In this document: piece after piece, positions 49,352 to 58,510 of the stretch
Position numbering within the stretch: position 1 is the stretch's first letter
How the letters are laid out: every line of letters begins with the position of its first letter
Assembly (NCBI GenBank): GCA_905221605.1
Contig: CAJNDS010002634.1
Coordinates: 1,160,546-1,224,545, forward strand
DNA: 64,000 nt
Origin: Symbiodinium natans
Lineage: Eukaryota > Sar > Dinophyceae > Suessiales > Symbiodiniaceae
Direction of reading: 5' to 3'
Made by a program: the position numbers and the translations under genes
Notes under the pieces: model-generated
Database searches by the model: none
What the model was told of the DNA's origin: nothing
What the model saw: the letters and a program-made list of their open reading frames with translations, nothing else

Positions 49352-49725
49352 CGTAAACACACACACACACACAGAGATAGATAGATAGATAGGTAGATAG
49401 ATCGGTAAATATATAAATATATACATACATATATATATATATATATGTATGCGATCCGGTTGCGGCCGCCAACCCCCCGGGTTTGGGGGGTTGGGTCTTA
49501 GGGGAAGGGAGGGGGGGGGGAGGACCGGCGAAAGAGACCCGGGATTATATATATTCATATTATATATCGGTACAATATATATATATATATATATGTTTAT
49601 ATTGTGTTTATTTCATACCCATAGACTAGACTATTGTGTTTATATATACATATATATGCAATAATGTATATGTACGTGTGTATGTGTATATATATATATA
49701 TATATTATGTACAGAGACTTTATAA
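49352..49725. repeat. microsatellite cluster
   Basis: (CA)n, (AGAT)n, (TA)n and G tracts; reading frames here are Ile/Tyr repeats, not genes. Confidence 0.9.
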
Positions 49726-49747
49726 GGAGAGAACGAATTCTCTGCAG

Positions 49748-49862
49748 GCCAAAGCTGCAGCCAAGCCAGCAGCCGCCAAGCCTGCGGCCGCCAAGCCTGC
49801 GGCGGCACCCACGGCGGCCAGGGCCCTGCTTGCCTGTACTGGAGCTTGGTGTGCTTGGATAG
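49748..49862 (+). CDS. Ala/Lys/Pro-repeat exon
   Basis: After CTCTGCAG reads AKAAAKPAAAKPAAAKPAAA then PTAARALLACTGAWCAW. The AKPAA repeats resemble tails of histone-H1-like or other basic nucleic-acid-binding proteins, but no globular part is visible. Bounded right by TTCAGG/TTTAGGG repeat. Confidence 0.55.
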
Positions 49863-49952
49863 GGTTCAGGATTTCGGGTTTAGGGTTTAGGGTTCAGGGT
49901 TCAGGGTTTACGGTTTAGGGTTTAGGACCTAAACCCTAAACCCTCAACCCTG

Positions 49953-50145
49953 CGATTTGGGGATGTCAATCTACTGTGAGGTGCTGAGAGGGTGTGGAAG
50001 TGAAACTCACCGGGAGCGATGGATCTCTGTGGGCTTTGTGCAATTGGACGGTTTGCTTGTGTTGCGTAGGTTTCGGATCGTGCAAAGCATAGGGGTGGCA
50101 TACATACGCCCGCCTGTTCCTGACCTTGATCGTTTTGAACCCTAA
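49953..50145 (+). CDS. possible exon ending at a repeat stop
   Basis: MSIYCEVLRGCGSETHRERW then ISVGFVQLDGLLVLRRFRIV and RPPVPDLDRFEP; the stop is TAA of CCCTAAA. The antisense is also open. Confidence 0.4.
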
Positions 50146-50204
50146 ACCGTTTAGCCAAAACCAAAACCCTAACCCTAGACCCTAAAGATTCCTGTCGGTA
50201 CCAG

Positions 50205-50285
50205 CAACCTGTCTGTCGACTGAGGCCTCCAATGCAACAGGCCAGAGCTCGGCTTTGGGCAACCAGGGGTTCAGGACCTGGGCCA
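50205..50285 (+). CDS. possible exon
   Basis: After GGTACCAG reads TCLSTEASNATGQSSALGNQ GFRTWA; enters CCCTAAA repeat. Confidence 0.45.
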
Positions 50286-50328
50286 TTTTAAACCCTAAAC
50301 CCTAAAGCCCCAAACCCTAATCCCTAAG

Positions 50329-50444
50329 GAAGCCAGAGTGCAATAGCTTCAAGCACAAAAGATTCTTTGAGCAACGTCCCAGTTTGCTTTGCCGATGCTT
50401 GAAGCTGCTGAATCTGCAGATGGTGCTGCAAGATCCCTGGTCAT
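50329..50444 (+). CDS. exon before a family-B element
   Basis: After CCCTAAG reads KPECNSFKHKRFFEQRPSLL then CRCLKLLNLQMVLQDPWS; donor GTGCATACAAGG lies at the element start. Cys-rich basic. Unknown. Confidence 0.55.
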
Positions 50445-50448
50445 GTGC

Positions 50449-50578
50449 ATACAAGGAGGGGCCCCCTTACTATACTAACTGTAGGTAAGGGACTTACAAC
50501 CTACTTTAGGATCCTTACAACTAAATTTTAGGGTTCTTATACCTCTACTTATAGCTGGGGGGCCCCTCCTTGTACCGT
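50449..50578. mobile_element. TIR element family B, copy 3
   Basis: TA-CAAGGAGGGGCCCCC and GGGGCCCCTCCTTG-TA; inverted relative to copies at 53568 and 58601. Confidence 0.85.
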
Positions 50579-50652
50579 GTACCCCGAAAGCAAACCCTAG
50601 ACCGAGAGGACTAAGATGAGAGTCAAGAGAACCTTGAAGGCCTTGTCTTGAA

Positions 50653-50829
50653 ATGGGCCGGAGGCTGGCAAACATAGCCGCAGAGCCTGAGTATTTCTCA
50701 TACAGCTCGTTCGAGCAAGAACGTTGGCAAGAACGTTGTGGGTGTTGGGTTTCTCCATTTCTCAGGCAATTCGCTTTTCCTAGGAGCACCCCAAACCCAA
50801 ACCTTGCTCTTGCCAGACTGTGTAGATGA
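50653..50829 (+). CDS. small frame with ATG, 58 residues
   Basis: MGRRLANIAAEPEYFSYSSF then EQERWQERCGCWVSPFLRQF and onward to TGA. It could be a first exon or a terminal exon. The minus strand is also open (50475-50789) but includes element sequence. Confidence 0.4.
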   Translation: MGRRLANIAAEPEYFSYSSFEQERWQERCGCWVSPFLRQFAFPRSTPNPNLALARLCR

Positions 50830-51078
50830 TTATAATTCCCCGACAGTGGACAGAATTGGAGACCGCATTATACCCTGCAATGCGTCGTGAGTGCCGGCTA
50901 GGCAGGTGACAAAACAGAACCCGGAACCTGCTTCGTGGGAGAGTGAGCGTCGAAACACTAAAACCCGAAAGACTAAACTCCAAAACCCTGCAGTGAAACC
51001 CTAAAACCCTTAATCCCCAAACCCCTAAAACCCCAAACCCCACCCCTCACCCTCAACTAAACCCCCCTTTTCCCCCAG

Positions 51079-51177
51079 CTTGTAACTTCCAGGTGCGGCT
51101 TCCAAGCGCAGCAGCTCATCGAGCTCATCAAGCAGCTCTTCGAGCTTCTTGGCCGGAACTCCCGCTCCAGTTTTTAG
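51079..51177 (+). CDS. terminal exon with amphipathic helix
   Basis: Acceptor CCTTTTCCCCCAG. Reads LVTSRCGFQAQQLIELIKQL then FELLGRNSRSSF, TAG. The minus strand is also helical here (KKLEELLDELDELLRLEA), so strand rests on the acceptor. Confidence 0.45.
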   Translation, partial: LVTSRCGFQAQQLIELIKQLFELLGRNSRSSF

Positions 51178-51552
51178 GGCCGGGGGGGGGGGGGGTTCGG
51201 GTTCAAGGGTTGAGGGTTTAGGGTTCACATCTTTTTGTGACTGGCTTTAGGGTTTATCGGGGGGTGACTGGGGGGGTGGGGATTCAGGGTTTTGGGGCTT
51301 CTAGGGTTTTGGGGTTCTAAGATGTTTGGATGTTTTGGGTTTCTACTCGTAGGGTTTTGGGATTTATAGGGTCAAAGGGCTTTGAGGTTTCGGGCGTAGC
51401 GGGTCCAAGTTTTAGGGTGCTTCGCTGCTACGCATGTGCGAGTTAGCCTAACCAAAATTTAGGGGTTCAAAGTGCAGGCCTCCAACCCATTACGTGCCTT
51501 AAACGGATTTCAGGGTTTCGGGTTTAGGGGGATTTTCGCATCGCCGGTCCAG

Positions 51553-51837
51553 GCAGCAGTTCCTCTGCGGAGAAGTTCATCGGCAGTGCAGCCGAGCGAA
51601 AGCCACGGGGACACAAATGGCAGGGCCTAGCCAGGGCGTGCTTGGAGGTTCAGGGTACTTCCAATTACTGTACTTATAACCCGCTTGTAAGCCCCTCAAG
51701 TGCCGTAATGTGGTTATATTTGGGTTATACGTGCAGTTATGACTGAGTCCTCCAGTTCCGTACGAGCCCAAGATACGTACTGCTGACATGCCCAAAAAGC
51801 GAAGCCCAAGCATCAAGCGTAGGGCGCTTTGTTTCAG
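51553..51837 (+). CDS. two exons joined across a family-A element
   Basis: Exon 51553-51647 after CCGGTCCAG reads SSSSAEKFIGSAAERKPRGH then KWQGLARACLE; donor GTTCAGG is inside the element's left arm. Exon 51756-51837 after GTCCTCCAG reads in phase 0 FRTSPRYVLLTCPKSEAQAS SVGRFVS. Product unknown. Confidence 0.55.
51640..51750. mobile_element. TIR element family A, copy 5
   Basis: TG-CTTGGAGGTTCAGGGTAC at left and the internal AACCCGCTTGTAAGCCCCTC block; the right arm is degraded. Confidence 0.7.
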
Positions 51838-51979
51838 GAAGAGGGGTTTGAAAGCTTCGCCTCATTTGGGAATGCGTGTTTCCGGCCCATGTCATGTGCT
51901 CGAATCTAGGCAGGGTTCAGGGCACACGGCAATTGCAAAGCCCTGGATGCAAAAGTAGCCCGGAGCTTACACCAGAACC

Positions 51980-52172
51980 CAAAACCCTAGTGGGCTCTAC
52001 TTCCCGAAAGTTCCGAAAGTTGCTTCGCTGTCCGCTCGAAAGTTCCAGCTTCTTACAAGAAGAGACGCTTCGAGCTTCCAAAGGCACGCTGTTCTGTTCT
52101 TGTTTTGGTTCGCCGGAGTTTTGCTACCCGAGCCTGCCTACAGAACAGGACTATCCAAGCATAAAATTCTGA
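51980..52172 (+). CDS. possible exon
   Basis: SRKFRKLLRCPLESSSFLQE then FGSPEFCYPSLPTEQDYPSI, to TGA. Splice sites unclear. Confidence 0.35.
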
Positions 52173-52465
52173 ACTCGTCCTCTGGACTCGGGGGTACACG
52201 AAACAGAGCGTTCCTTTGGCTTGCTGTTTTTTTATCGAGTCATGATTCACGCAACTCAACTGGGGTAACAGCACTAGATTGTTGCCTCCTAGCGTGAAGC
52301 CGCGCTTGTGAAGCCTCACGAATGCAAAACTTCAAGAACCAAACCTTGCTAAGCCTTTAACCACAAAGGTCTCCCTCCAAACCTTTGAATAAAGCAACTC
52401 CGCCAGAATTCCTAGTGCTCGTGATAAGCCCTGAACCCAACAGTCAGCATCTGCAGTGCTAGAAT

Positions 52466-52530
52466 CATTACTAATAGTATTCCCTTAGGGTCCCTTTATA
52501 ATTATACTATTCCCCCCCCCCCCCCTCCCC
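52466..52530. mobile_element. repeat family H, copy 2
   Basis: ATCATTACTAATAGTATTCC and TAGGGTCCCTTTATAATTATAC, followed by a C tract. Confidence 0.5.
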
Positions 52531-52589
52531 CCTCAAAGCAAAAACGCCTATTTTAATTTTAAGCTCCCTAGATTATCGAATGGTGCTAG

Positions 52590-52880
52590 AATCCAACCCT
52601 GCCAACAGCGATCCCCTGAGTCTGCTTGCCTCAGGCTGCACCCTTTCGAGCGCAGCCGGCCTGCATGATCCCTAAGCCCTAAACCCTAAACCCTAAGTAG
52701 CAGACCGAAGTTGTCTGCAGCAGAATGCCGAAGAAGACGACTAAAGGATAGCTTGATTCAGCTGCGCACCCGACCCCATGCTGAGAAGAAGGAGCGCTTA
52801 CCTGACATGCACAAAAGGAAGCACATGCCACGCGGTCCTCATGTTCCAACAAAGTCTTGGGCGCCCTCGGCTTACGCTTG
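52590..52880 (+). CDS. two exons of unknown genes
   Basis: 52590-52675 after GGTGCTAG reads NPANSDPLSLLASGCTLSSA AGLHDP and ends in the TAA of CCCTAAG. 52704-52880 after AGTAGCAG is a 58-codon open exon with consensus-like donor GTGAAT: LSAAECRRRRLKDSLIQLRT then EKKERLPDMHKRKHMPRGPH. The second is basic and clearly coding-like; it may begin a new exon series. A hydrophobic frame (52778-53107) overlaps in another phase and is less likely. Confidence 0.55.
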
Positions 52881-53094
52881 GTGAATCTTACATTTTACTA
52901 CGTTGGATTTTGTTATCATGTATCTTACATTCCATCTGTTCTTTATGTGTTCTGAATGCGAGTATCTATTTTCTAAGGCACCGAGGAGTTCTGAGCCCGA
53001 CCTCTAAACCCCTACTCATGAGGCCTAAAACCTTTCCATTTCAAAAGCTTGAAGGGCCCCAAAGCTTGAGCCTGTGCCTCGCGTCCGAAACCCT

Positions 53095-53215
53095 AGACCC
53101 TAGACCCTGAACCCTGAACCCCTGAACCCCTGAACCCCTGAACCCCTGAACCCTGAACCCTGAACCTGAACCCCTGAACCCCTGAACCCCTGAACCCTGA
53201 ACCCTACATAAACCC
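53095..53215. repeat. CCCTGAAC / CCCCTGAAC array
   Basis: Drifted telomere-like units in blocks. Confidence 0.9.
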
Positions 53216-53224
53216 CAAACCGAG

Positions 53225-53296
53225 ATCAAGGCCGCAGCCCCTCGGACTACCGAAGGCCGTTCGCCCGACGCCGCCCACGCACCTCCGGCTGCTTAG
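53225..53296 (+). CDS. terminal exon
   Basis: After AAACCGAG reads IKAAAPRTTEGRSPDAAHAP PAA, TAG. Ala/Pro-rich tail. Confidence 0.45.
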   Translation: MKAAAPRTTEGRSPDAAHAPPAA

Positions 53297-53395
53297 GGGT
53301 TCGGGGTCGCCTGGGGTTGTAGGGTTTCGGAGAATTTTAGGCTTCGCACAGGATTGAGCACGCGGGAGAGAGAGAGAGAGGGAGAAAGACCCTTC

Positions 53396-53566
53396 TCATG
53401 CCCAGCAGAAGAAGAAGAAGAAGAAGAAGAAGAAGAAGAAGAAGAAGAAGAAGAGGGAGAGAGGAGCGCGCCTCGACCTGCGAGGTCTTGGCAGAAGCCT
53501 CGTTGAGCGATCCCCCCAGCCCCGCCCACATCTCAACCTCACCAGGCTCGGATACAAACCACGACT
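53396..53566 (+). CDS. exon with poly-Arg tract
   Basis: ATG CCC AGC then an (AGA) run of 16 codons, then GREERASTCEVLAEASLSDP and PSPAHISTSPGSDTNHD. It stops at a family-B element (53568). The trinucleotide run codes Arg in this frame; Lys or Glu in the others. Coding status of the run rests on the tail. Confidence 0.45.
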
Positions 53567-53567
53567 A

Positions 53568-53680
53568 CAAGGAGGGGCCCCCTACTAATAAGGAACCGTA
53601 AATTGGTTTATAAGGATCTTAAATTAGGTTATAAGTCCCTTAACTACAGTTGGTATAGTAAGGGGGCCCCTCCTTGTAGT
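53568..53680. mobile_element. TIR element family B, copy 4
   Basis: TA-CAAGGAGGGGCCCCCTAC and GGGGGCCCCTCCTTG-TA. Confidence 0.85.
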
Positions 53681-53751
53681 TTCTGCTTTAGCTAGTTCCG
53701 AACCTATGCCGGCATGCTGGGATCACACACACAGACACTCGCAGACACGAC

Positions 53752-53848
53752 TAGTATGGGCTATCATACCCTATGACCGCTGATAAAGGCCCTTTACGCG
53801 TTTGAGTATGGGGATTATCAGGCCTAATAGCCCGTCCTGGTAGATCTT
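53752..53848. mobile_element. TIR element family G, copy 3
   Basis: AGTATGGGCTATCATACCC and GGCCTAATAGCCCGTCCTGG. Confidence 0.7.
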
Positions 53849-53891
53849 CCTAGAGCCCGAACTGAACCCTAGGAACAGTTGAATTCGAGGC

Positions 53892-54002
53892 AGCCCCCGG
53901 ATGGGGATGGGCACCGACGTCCGCGACCGGCGAGACCGTGGAGGGCGCGATGGTAATGCCACGAAGTCCAATCCAGAGATTTGAATCAGATCTGAGTGGT
54001 TC

Positions 54003-54042
<40 letters not shown>

Positions 54043-54448
54043 GCGTGAGTCGCCCTAAAGCCCTGCATGTTGAGACTTAGCACTGAAATTTTGCAACGCA
54101 TCCCAACCAAACCTGTCTAATTAGCTGTCTGAGGCTCGAGACTGGGAGCAGCGTGATCGAAGAGACTACTCGGACAATCGTGAGAATCGGGACGGCAAGG
54201 ACCGAGACCGAGACAGAGATAACCGTGGCCGCGACGACAAACGGGACCGTGACCGGGACAACCGAGACAATCGGGACCGGCGCGATCGACGGGAGCGTCG
54301 GGATAGCCGTGACAACCGCTCCGGCCGAGACACTCGAAGGTCACGCTCACGCAGCCGACGTGTCTCGGCTAGCAAGGAGCGGCGGATTGTGGTTCCAAGG
54401 TTCAGAAGAGTTGTTGGGCGTAGCATGTTTGCAAAACTGCAGCTTTGA
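53892..54448 (+). CDS. Arg-Asp-repeat protein, splicing-factor-like
   Basis: Exon 53892-53951 reads SPRMGMGTDVRDRRDRGGRD. Exon 54125-54448 after TAATTAG is open for 107 residues to TGA: LSEARDWEQRDRRDYSDNRE, then long RD dipeptide runs (KDRDRDRDNRGRDDKRDRDR), a short RS run (SRSRSRRVS) and RFRRVVGRSMFAKLQL. RD/RS-rich tails are known from U1-70K and related pre-mRNA splicing proteins; they bind RNA or other splicing factors in the nucleus. The RNA-recognition domain is not in view. The frame has no ATG, so it is an internal or last exon. An imperfect (CT) microsatellite of about 18 units lies in the intron before it. Confidence 0.7.
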
Positions 54449-54674
54449 GACCCCATTTCACTAGCACGAGCTAGCCCCAGCCCTCACCAAGAATGCAGGT
54501 CGCCTGCATTCAGGCTTTAACTAGGGCGTAGGGATGCTCGGTGAACAGGCGACGCCTACGCATGCCTGCGCCATCTGGAGCTCATAAGAGTTGTCGTGCA
54601 CAGGCAGAACTGTCTTATGAGTTTGAGCCTCTAAACCCTAAACGGCCCTAAACCCTAAACCCTGAATTTCACAG

Positions 54675-55062
54675 GTCCGTCGGGTGCGGAGCAAGATGGC
54701 CAGCAGGCCGGGGGGAGTGAGTTTCCGGACGCTGCCCCGTGTGGATGTTGTACTACTACTTGCTTAAGAACCTCGAAAAAAAGCAAAACAAGTCTTCGTT
54801 ATTGAGGTAAATGTAGGGGTTTTTTGTTTCTTAATTCTTTTGAGGTTCTTAAGCAAATGGTAGTGTGTGGTTTTTTGTATACAGTAATTACAGTTCGGCA
54901 GGGCTTGATGTGATATGGAATCCTACAAAGTTGCTGCCCCCTTCCCTGCCACCCCATGCCACCCCCTACCCAAGGGGGGGTTGCACGATGCTGAAACTCC
55001 TATGTGTCCAAAGTCCCCCTAAAGCTTCCTCCAGCTGTGGGCCACGACAAGACAACTTTTAG
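54675..55062 (+). CDS. exons flanking a family-F element
   Basis: Exon from 54675 (after TTTCACAG) reads VRRVRSKMASRPGGVSFRTL PRVDV and enters the element. After it, an exon from about 54886 reads SSAGLDVIWNPTKLLPPSLP then CTMLKLLCVQSPPKASSSCG and TAG at 55060. Both sides look coding; exact junction phases are not certain. Confidence 0.5.
54757..54864. mobile_element. TIR element family F, copy 3
   Basis: CTACTTGCTTAAGAACCTC and GAGGTTCTTAAGCAAATGGTAG. Confidence 0.8.
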
Positions 55063-55159
55063 GGTTTAGGGCCTAGGGTTTGTGAAACTCTGATGTCTTG
55101 AGGTGGAAGGTTGCAGCAGGTTGGATTTGTCGCTGGCTACGCAAGTGTCAGTGTGCTGC

Positions 55160-55390
55160 AGGGGGCAGTTCACCATCACACGGGGGATATCAACACTAGG
55201 CCATCAAACTGTCTGCCCCAAGGTGTCCCAAGCCCTGCAACTTGTGTAAACATCTCATGGCGCGAAGGATGATTGGCAATGGCGCGACAAGCGACGCACG
55301 GCAAGTGTTGGCTTGTAGAGGACGAGGCATTGCTTTGGTTGGCTGACCCCTGGAAAAATTAGGGCAATCAGCGACAAGGGGCTGGAACAT
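55160..55390. CDS. coding island, strand unresolved
   Basis: The minus ATG frame of 64 residues (MFQPLVADCPNFSRGQPTKA) and plus frames (GISTLGHQTVCPKVSQALQL; MARRMIGNGATSDARQVLAC) compete. None has decisive splice sites. Confidence 0.3.
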
Positions 55391-55456
55391 GGGGTTTCTC
55401 GTTCTTTCCGCGTTTCCGAGGCTGACTGCTCCCCCCCCCCCCCTCTTTAAGCACCA

Positions 55457-55500
55457 TGCCCAAGCAGCGCGCCGAGAGCCGAATCCATGGGGTTTGTGGT
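55457..55500 (+). CDS. possible first exon
   Basis: MPKQRAESRIHGVC in context ACCATG, then GTAATA donor. Confidence 0.3.
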
Positions 55501-55625
55501 AATAAAAGTAAGGTCTACGGCTATAGGGTTTAGGGTAGCGGTTTGCAGGGTTGCGGGGGTTTTTCGGGCTTTTGGGTGGGGTGCCCGCGCACGGGTGACA
55601 GATGATGCAGGTCTGCAGGAGAGGA

Positions 55626-55626
<1 letters not shown>

Positions 55627-55665
<39 letters not shown>

Positions 55666-55670
55666 CGTGT
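55627..55670. repeat. (GA)n microsatellite
   Basis: GAGAGA run of about 40 bp; open frames read Glu-Arg repeats. Confidence 0.95.
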
Positions 55671-55745
55671 TGGAGTTAAGGGCGTTCGTAGGTTGGGGGA
55701 TGTTAGGGGTCGAGCATCTCCTTTTCAGCTCTGATTTGCTCTAGG

Positions 55746-55863
55746 AGATCTGCCCCAACGAGGTGCGGAGGGCAACGGCAGCTGGAACTCGGCTTCCCAG
55801 GCCGTAGTGGCGAGCAAGTCATGTTGGTATTTGGCATTTGTACGTTTTTTGGGGTCCTTGTTA
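55746..55863 (+). CDS. possible exon
   Basis: After TGCTCTAG, frames EICPNEVRRATAAGTRLPRP (TAG) and EGNGSWNSASQAVVASKSCW (TAA later) are both open. Confidence 0.35.
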
Positions 55864-56172
55864 TAAGGGTCCCGTATTTTTGAAAACCTCCATTTAGCCA
55901 TCTTGTGGTTCGTGAAGTTTTAGAATAGGACAAAGGGACGCGGCGCTCGTCTTGTCATTTTGGTGGGATACACACACCCACGTACACATAATCACACACA
56001 CACACACACATGCACATGCACACATATACCTATCGTGCCGGGCCCTATAGGCTCCTTGGTCGTGCGAATGGCTGCCTTTTTTCGTGTGGGGCTAACACGG
56101 ACAGCGCTTCATCATCTGTGAGCTCCTCCAGCAAGCGCATTTGTTAATCCGAATTCTGGTGCTTGCAGGCTA

Positions 56173-56316
56173 GCAACCGGGAAGGACCGGCGCCAAGGGG
56201 GCTTTGAGATGTGTCACTACAGTCATGGCAGGTCCCGGGTGATAGCATGCAGGGTCAAGTGGGGATCTGGCAGATGTAAACGAGGAGGTGCCTGGATATT
56301 GTGGGTGATTGTTTCA
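56173..56316 (+). CDS. possible zinc-finger-end exon
   Basis: After CAGGCTAG reads TGKDRRQGGFEMCHYSHGRS then RVIACRVKWGSGRCKRGGAW. C-x3-H (CHYSH) could be the end of a CCCH finger whose first Cys residues lie in an upstream exon; this is a guess from the pattern. Open to 56458. Confidence 0.4.
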
Positions 56317-56622
56317 GGTTGTAGGCAGCCTAAGGCTGAGAAAGAGGGAAGCAGGTTGGATGTTCATGGTTTGGGCTGGCCAGTGAGGTTTGGCTGTAGA
56401 GGATGTCCCAATGCCCACCATGGCACTGGAGCTCGGGGCATGAGGCCATGTCCTACTTAGTGGCCGCTCTCCCCATTCTAAGGGTAGAAGCATGGGCCCG
56501 TGGGTTGTCTAGGGTATATGAGGGTGTATAAGGGGGCCCCATGTAACGGCCCATACTAAGGGACCAAGCAACTAAACTCAGAATTGCACAAGCTGTCATG
56601 AAAGCAGATGCTTCTGTTCCAG

Positions 56623-56903
56623 GACAAAGCTGGAACAATCAAAGGCCTGGACCTGGATCATGGGGTGTGCTTTGTTTGGAGGTTCATGGTTATATACCTG
56701 TACTCATAGCCCACCTATATGCCCCTTAAGTGCCCTAATGTGATTATAACTGGGTTAGAAGAGCAGTTCTAGTTGGGCGATTAAGTACCATGAACCTCCG
56801 AGTGTAAGGCATCTGCATGACCCGCAAAGTAAGGCTTCAGGTTTCTCAGGCCCCCCAGCACATCTAGCATGTCGGGTTCGAAGCTGCTTTTGGGTCTTTC
56901 AGG
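56623..56903 (+). CDS. two exons joined across a family-A element
   Basis: Exon 56623-56681 (acceptor CTTCTGTTCCAG) reads DKAGTIKGLDLDHGVCFVW and ends AG at GTTCATGG. Exon from 56803 starts at the element's CCGAG end and continues in phase: VRHLHDPQSKASGFSGPPAH then LACRVRSCFWVFQ. Function unknown. Confidence 0.6.
56675..56802. mobile_element. TIR element family A, copy 6 (intron)
   Basis: TTTGGAGGTTCATGGTTATA and AAGTACCATGAACCTCCGAG. Internal AGCCCACCTATATGCCCCTT matches other copies. Confidence 0.85.
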
Positions 56904-56999
56904 GTCCCTTTGGGGGGTTCCTTCCTTTAAGGTGCCCTACTGTATAGGAGCATCCCAAAGAGGTACCCTGATTTGGAGAATTATCTAAGGCTTCCAGGG

Positions 57000-57065
57000 T
57001 TTAGGGTTTAGGGTTTAGGGTTTAGGGTTTAGGGTTTAGGGTTTAGGGTTTAGGGTTTAGGGTTT
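57000..57065. repeat. perfect TTTAGGG tract
   Basis: Nine perfect units ending TTTGGC before TTTGCAG. Confidence 0.95.
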
Positions 57066-57075
57066 GGCTTTGCAG

Positions 57076-57406
57076 CACCAAGCAGGTCTGAGACATGGGG
57101 CCAGGAGGAGGCATGGAACCAACAGAGCCTTGGCACTGTTGAGGGTTTTGGGTTTGAGGGCTTTTGTGTTTTGGGGTTAGGGTGTCGGGTTGAGGGTTCA
57201 GGGTTTAGAGTTTAGGCTGCAAGTTGTCTGGCTGATTGGCTCCCGCAGTCCAGATGCCAAGAAAGGGTTGAGGGTTGTTTTCTTCGCTGAGTTGCATGTC
57301 TGAGCTCTAACCATGGAGAGTTTGCACAGGCTTGCATCGTAACCGCACCGAAGTGGCCGAGATGTTGCTGCGAGGGCTTCATTGCATGACTCCAGGAGTT
57401 TTTTAG
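57076..57406 (+). CDS. two-exon gene end
   Basis: Exon 57076-57144 after CTTTGCAG reads PSRSETWGQEEAWNQQSLGT VE and ends at GGTTTTGGG. Exon 57330-57406 after GTTTGCACAG continues in phase LHRNRTEVAEMLLRGLHCMT PGVF, TAG. Phase match supports the pair. Product unknown. Confidence 0.55.
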
Positions 57407-57468
57407 GATCATGTGCTGCCCTAAACCCTAAACCCTAAACCCACATTGCCGCTTCTCCGGCCCAAGGG

Positions 57469-57573
57469 GAAAAAGTCCCCTCTCGGCCTTTGTTGTTTGA
57501 CCCCTTCCTGGATTCCGCCGGCCCATGGCCACCTCACATCTGCCAGATTCCACGGGTCCTTGCAGGCATAAGA
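57469..57573 (+). CDS. possible exon
   Basis: EKVPSRPLLFDPFLDSAGPW PPHICQIPRVLAGIR; acceptor GGCCCAAG, limits uncertain. Confidence 0.4.
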
Positions 57574-57744
57574 GTATCCCAGGGTCAACTTCGAAAGAGA
57601 TATTTACTGTGCGTATCTTTACGTTTCTACACGCACATATAGTTGAAGACACACACACACATACACATACATACATCCACATAAATATACATATATATAT
57701 ATATGTATACTTAAATAATTTGCCTTTGTTTCCGGTGGACTTAA

Positions 57745-57973
57745 CAGAGACTTGGAGGTTGGAGGTCTCGACTCCCGGGCGGGCCTGGCACCCCTCTGGA
57801 CGGTTTCGACTCTTAGGCGCATGCTTTGGAGCCCGAACAAATACAGCCGGAAGTCCCCGATCCACCCCACTAAGCCCGACTCCCTACTCCTACTTACAGT
57901 AGACCCTAAGAGACCAGTTTTGACATATCTACCGTTTTTTCGTGTAGAACCCTTGGGAAATCCCCAGGTCTAG
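57745..57973 (+). CDS. possible exon
   Basis: GLDSRAGLAPLWTVSTLRRM then YSRKSPIHPTKPDSLLLLTV and onward, to TAG. Follows a TATA microsatellite; other frames open too. Confidence 0.35.
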
Positions 57974-58123
57974 CCTCAACCCAAGATAGAAAAAACTCAA
58001 GACCTGCCCGAAACCAACCTTCGCCATGGGAAATGGTGCCCCGCCGCTGTGCCGGGATGGATGGCAGTGCGACTCACGCCCCTTCCAGGCCACTGGGATT
58101 TTGGGGGGCTTTGGGTGCTCTAC

Positions 58124-58400
58124 TTGAAGGCTCATGGGTAGTTAGAGGTAGGGTTCTGAGTGCCCTGAATAAAGTTAGAGCCAGGTAAAAAGTATGGTGT
58201 AGTTACCCTACTTGGAGGTTCATGGTACGTAATAACCGAATTGCAGCTGTACGGAGAACCCACTTATAAACCCCTGAAGTGCCCAAATGTGGATCATAAT
58301 TGGGTTACAAGTACAGTTCTAATTGGGTTGTTAAGTACCATGAACCTCCAAGTACTTATAGCCCCCACTTACAAATGCCCATGAACCTCGAAGGAGGGGT
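58124..58400. mobile_element. family A-prime element interrupted by another family-A copy
   Basis: Outer arms GAAGGCTCATGGGTAGTTAG and CCCATGAACCTCGAAGG. The outer sequence is split at TACCC/CTTATAGCCCC by the inner element. Confidence 0.8.
58202..58358. mobile_element. TIR element family A, copy 8 (nested)
   Basis: TA-CTTGGAGGTTCATGGTACG and AGTACCATGAACCTCCAAG-TA, with clean TA duplication inside the outer element. Confidence 0.88.
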
Positions 58401-58510
58401 TTAGGGGTGGCTGCCTTAGAGACTCAGACAGGGTTGAACCGTTTACGTTTGGGGTGCCTGCAAAAAGGGTTTAGGTTTAGGGTTTAGGGTTTAGGGCCTC
58501 TCTTCTGCAG

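Noticed and set aside
49257-49808. Tyr/Ile-rich frames
   Set aside because: Translations of (TA)n, (AGAT)n and (CA)n microsatellites.
52778-53107. 110-codon frame with a hydrophobic helix
   Set aside because: Overlaps a better exon (52704-52880) in another phase and ends in CCCTAGA repeat.
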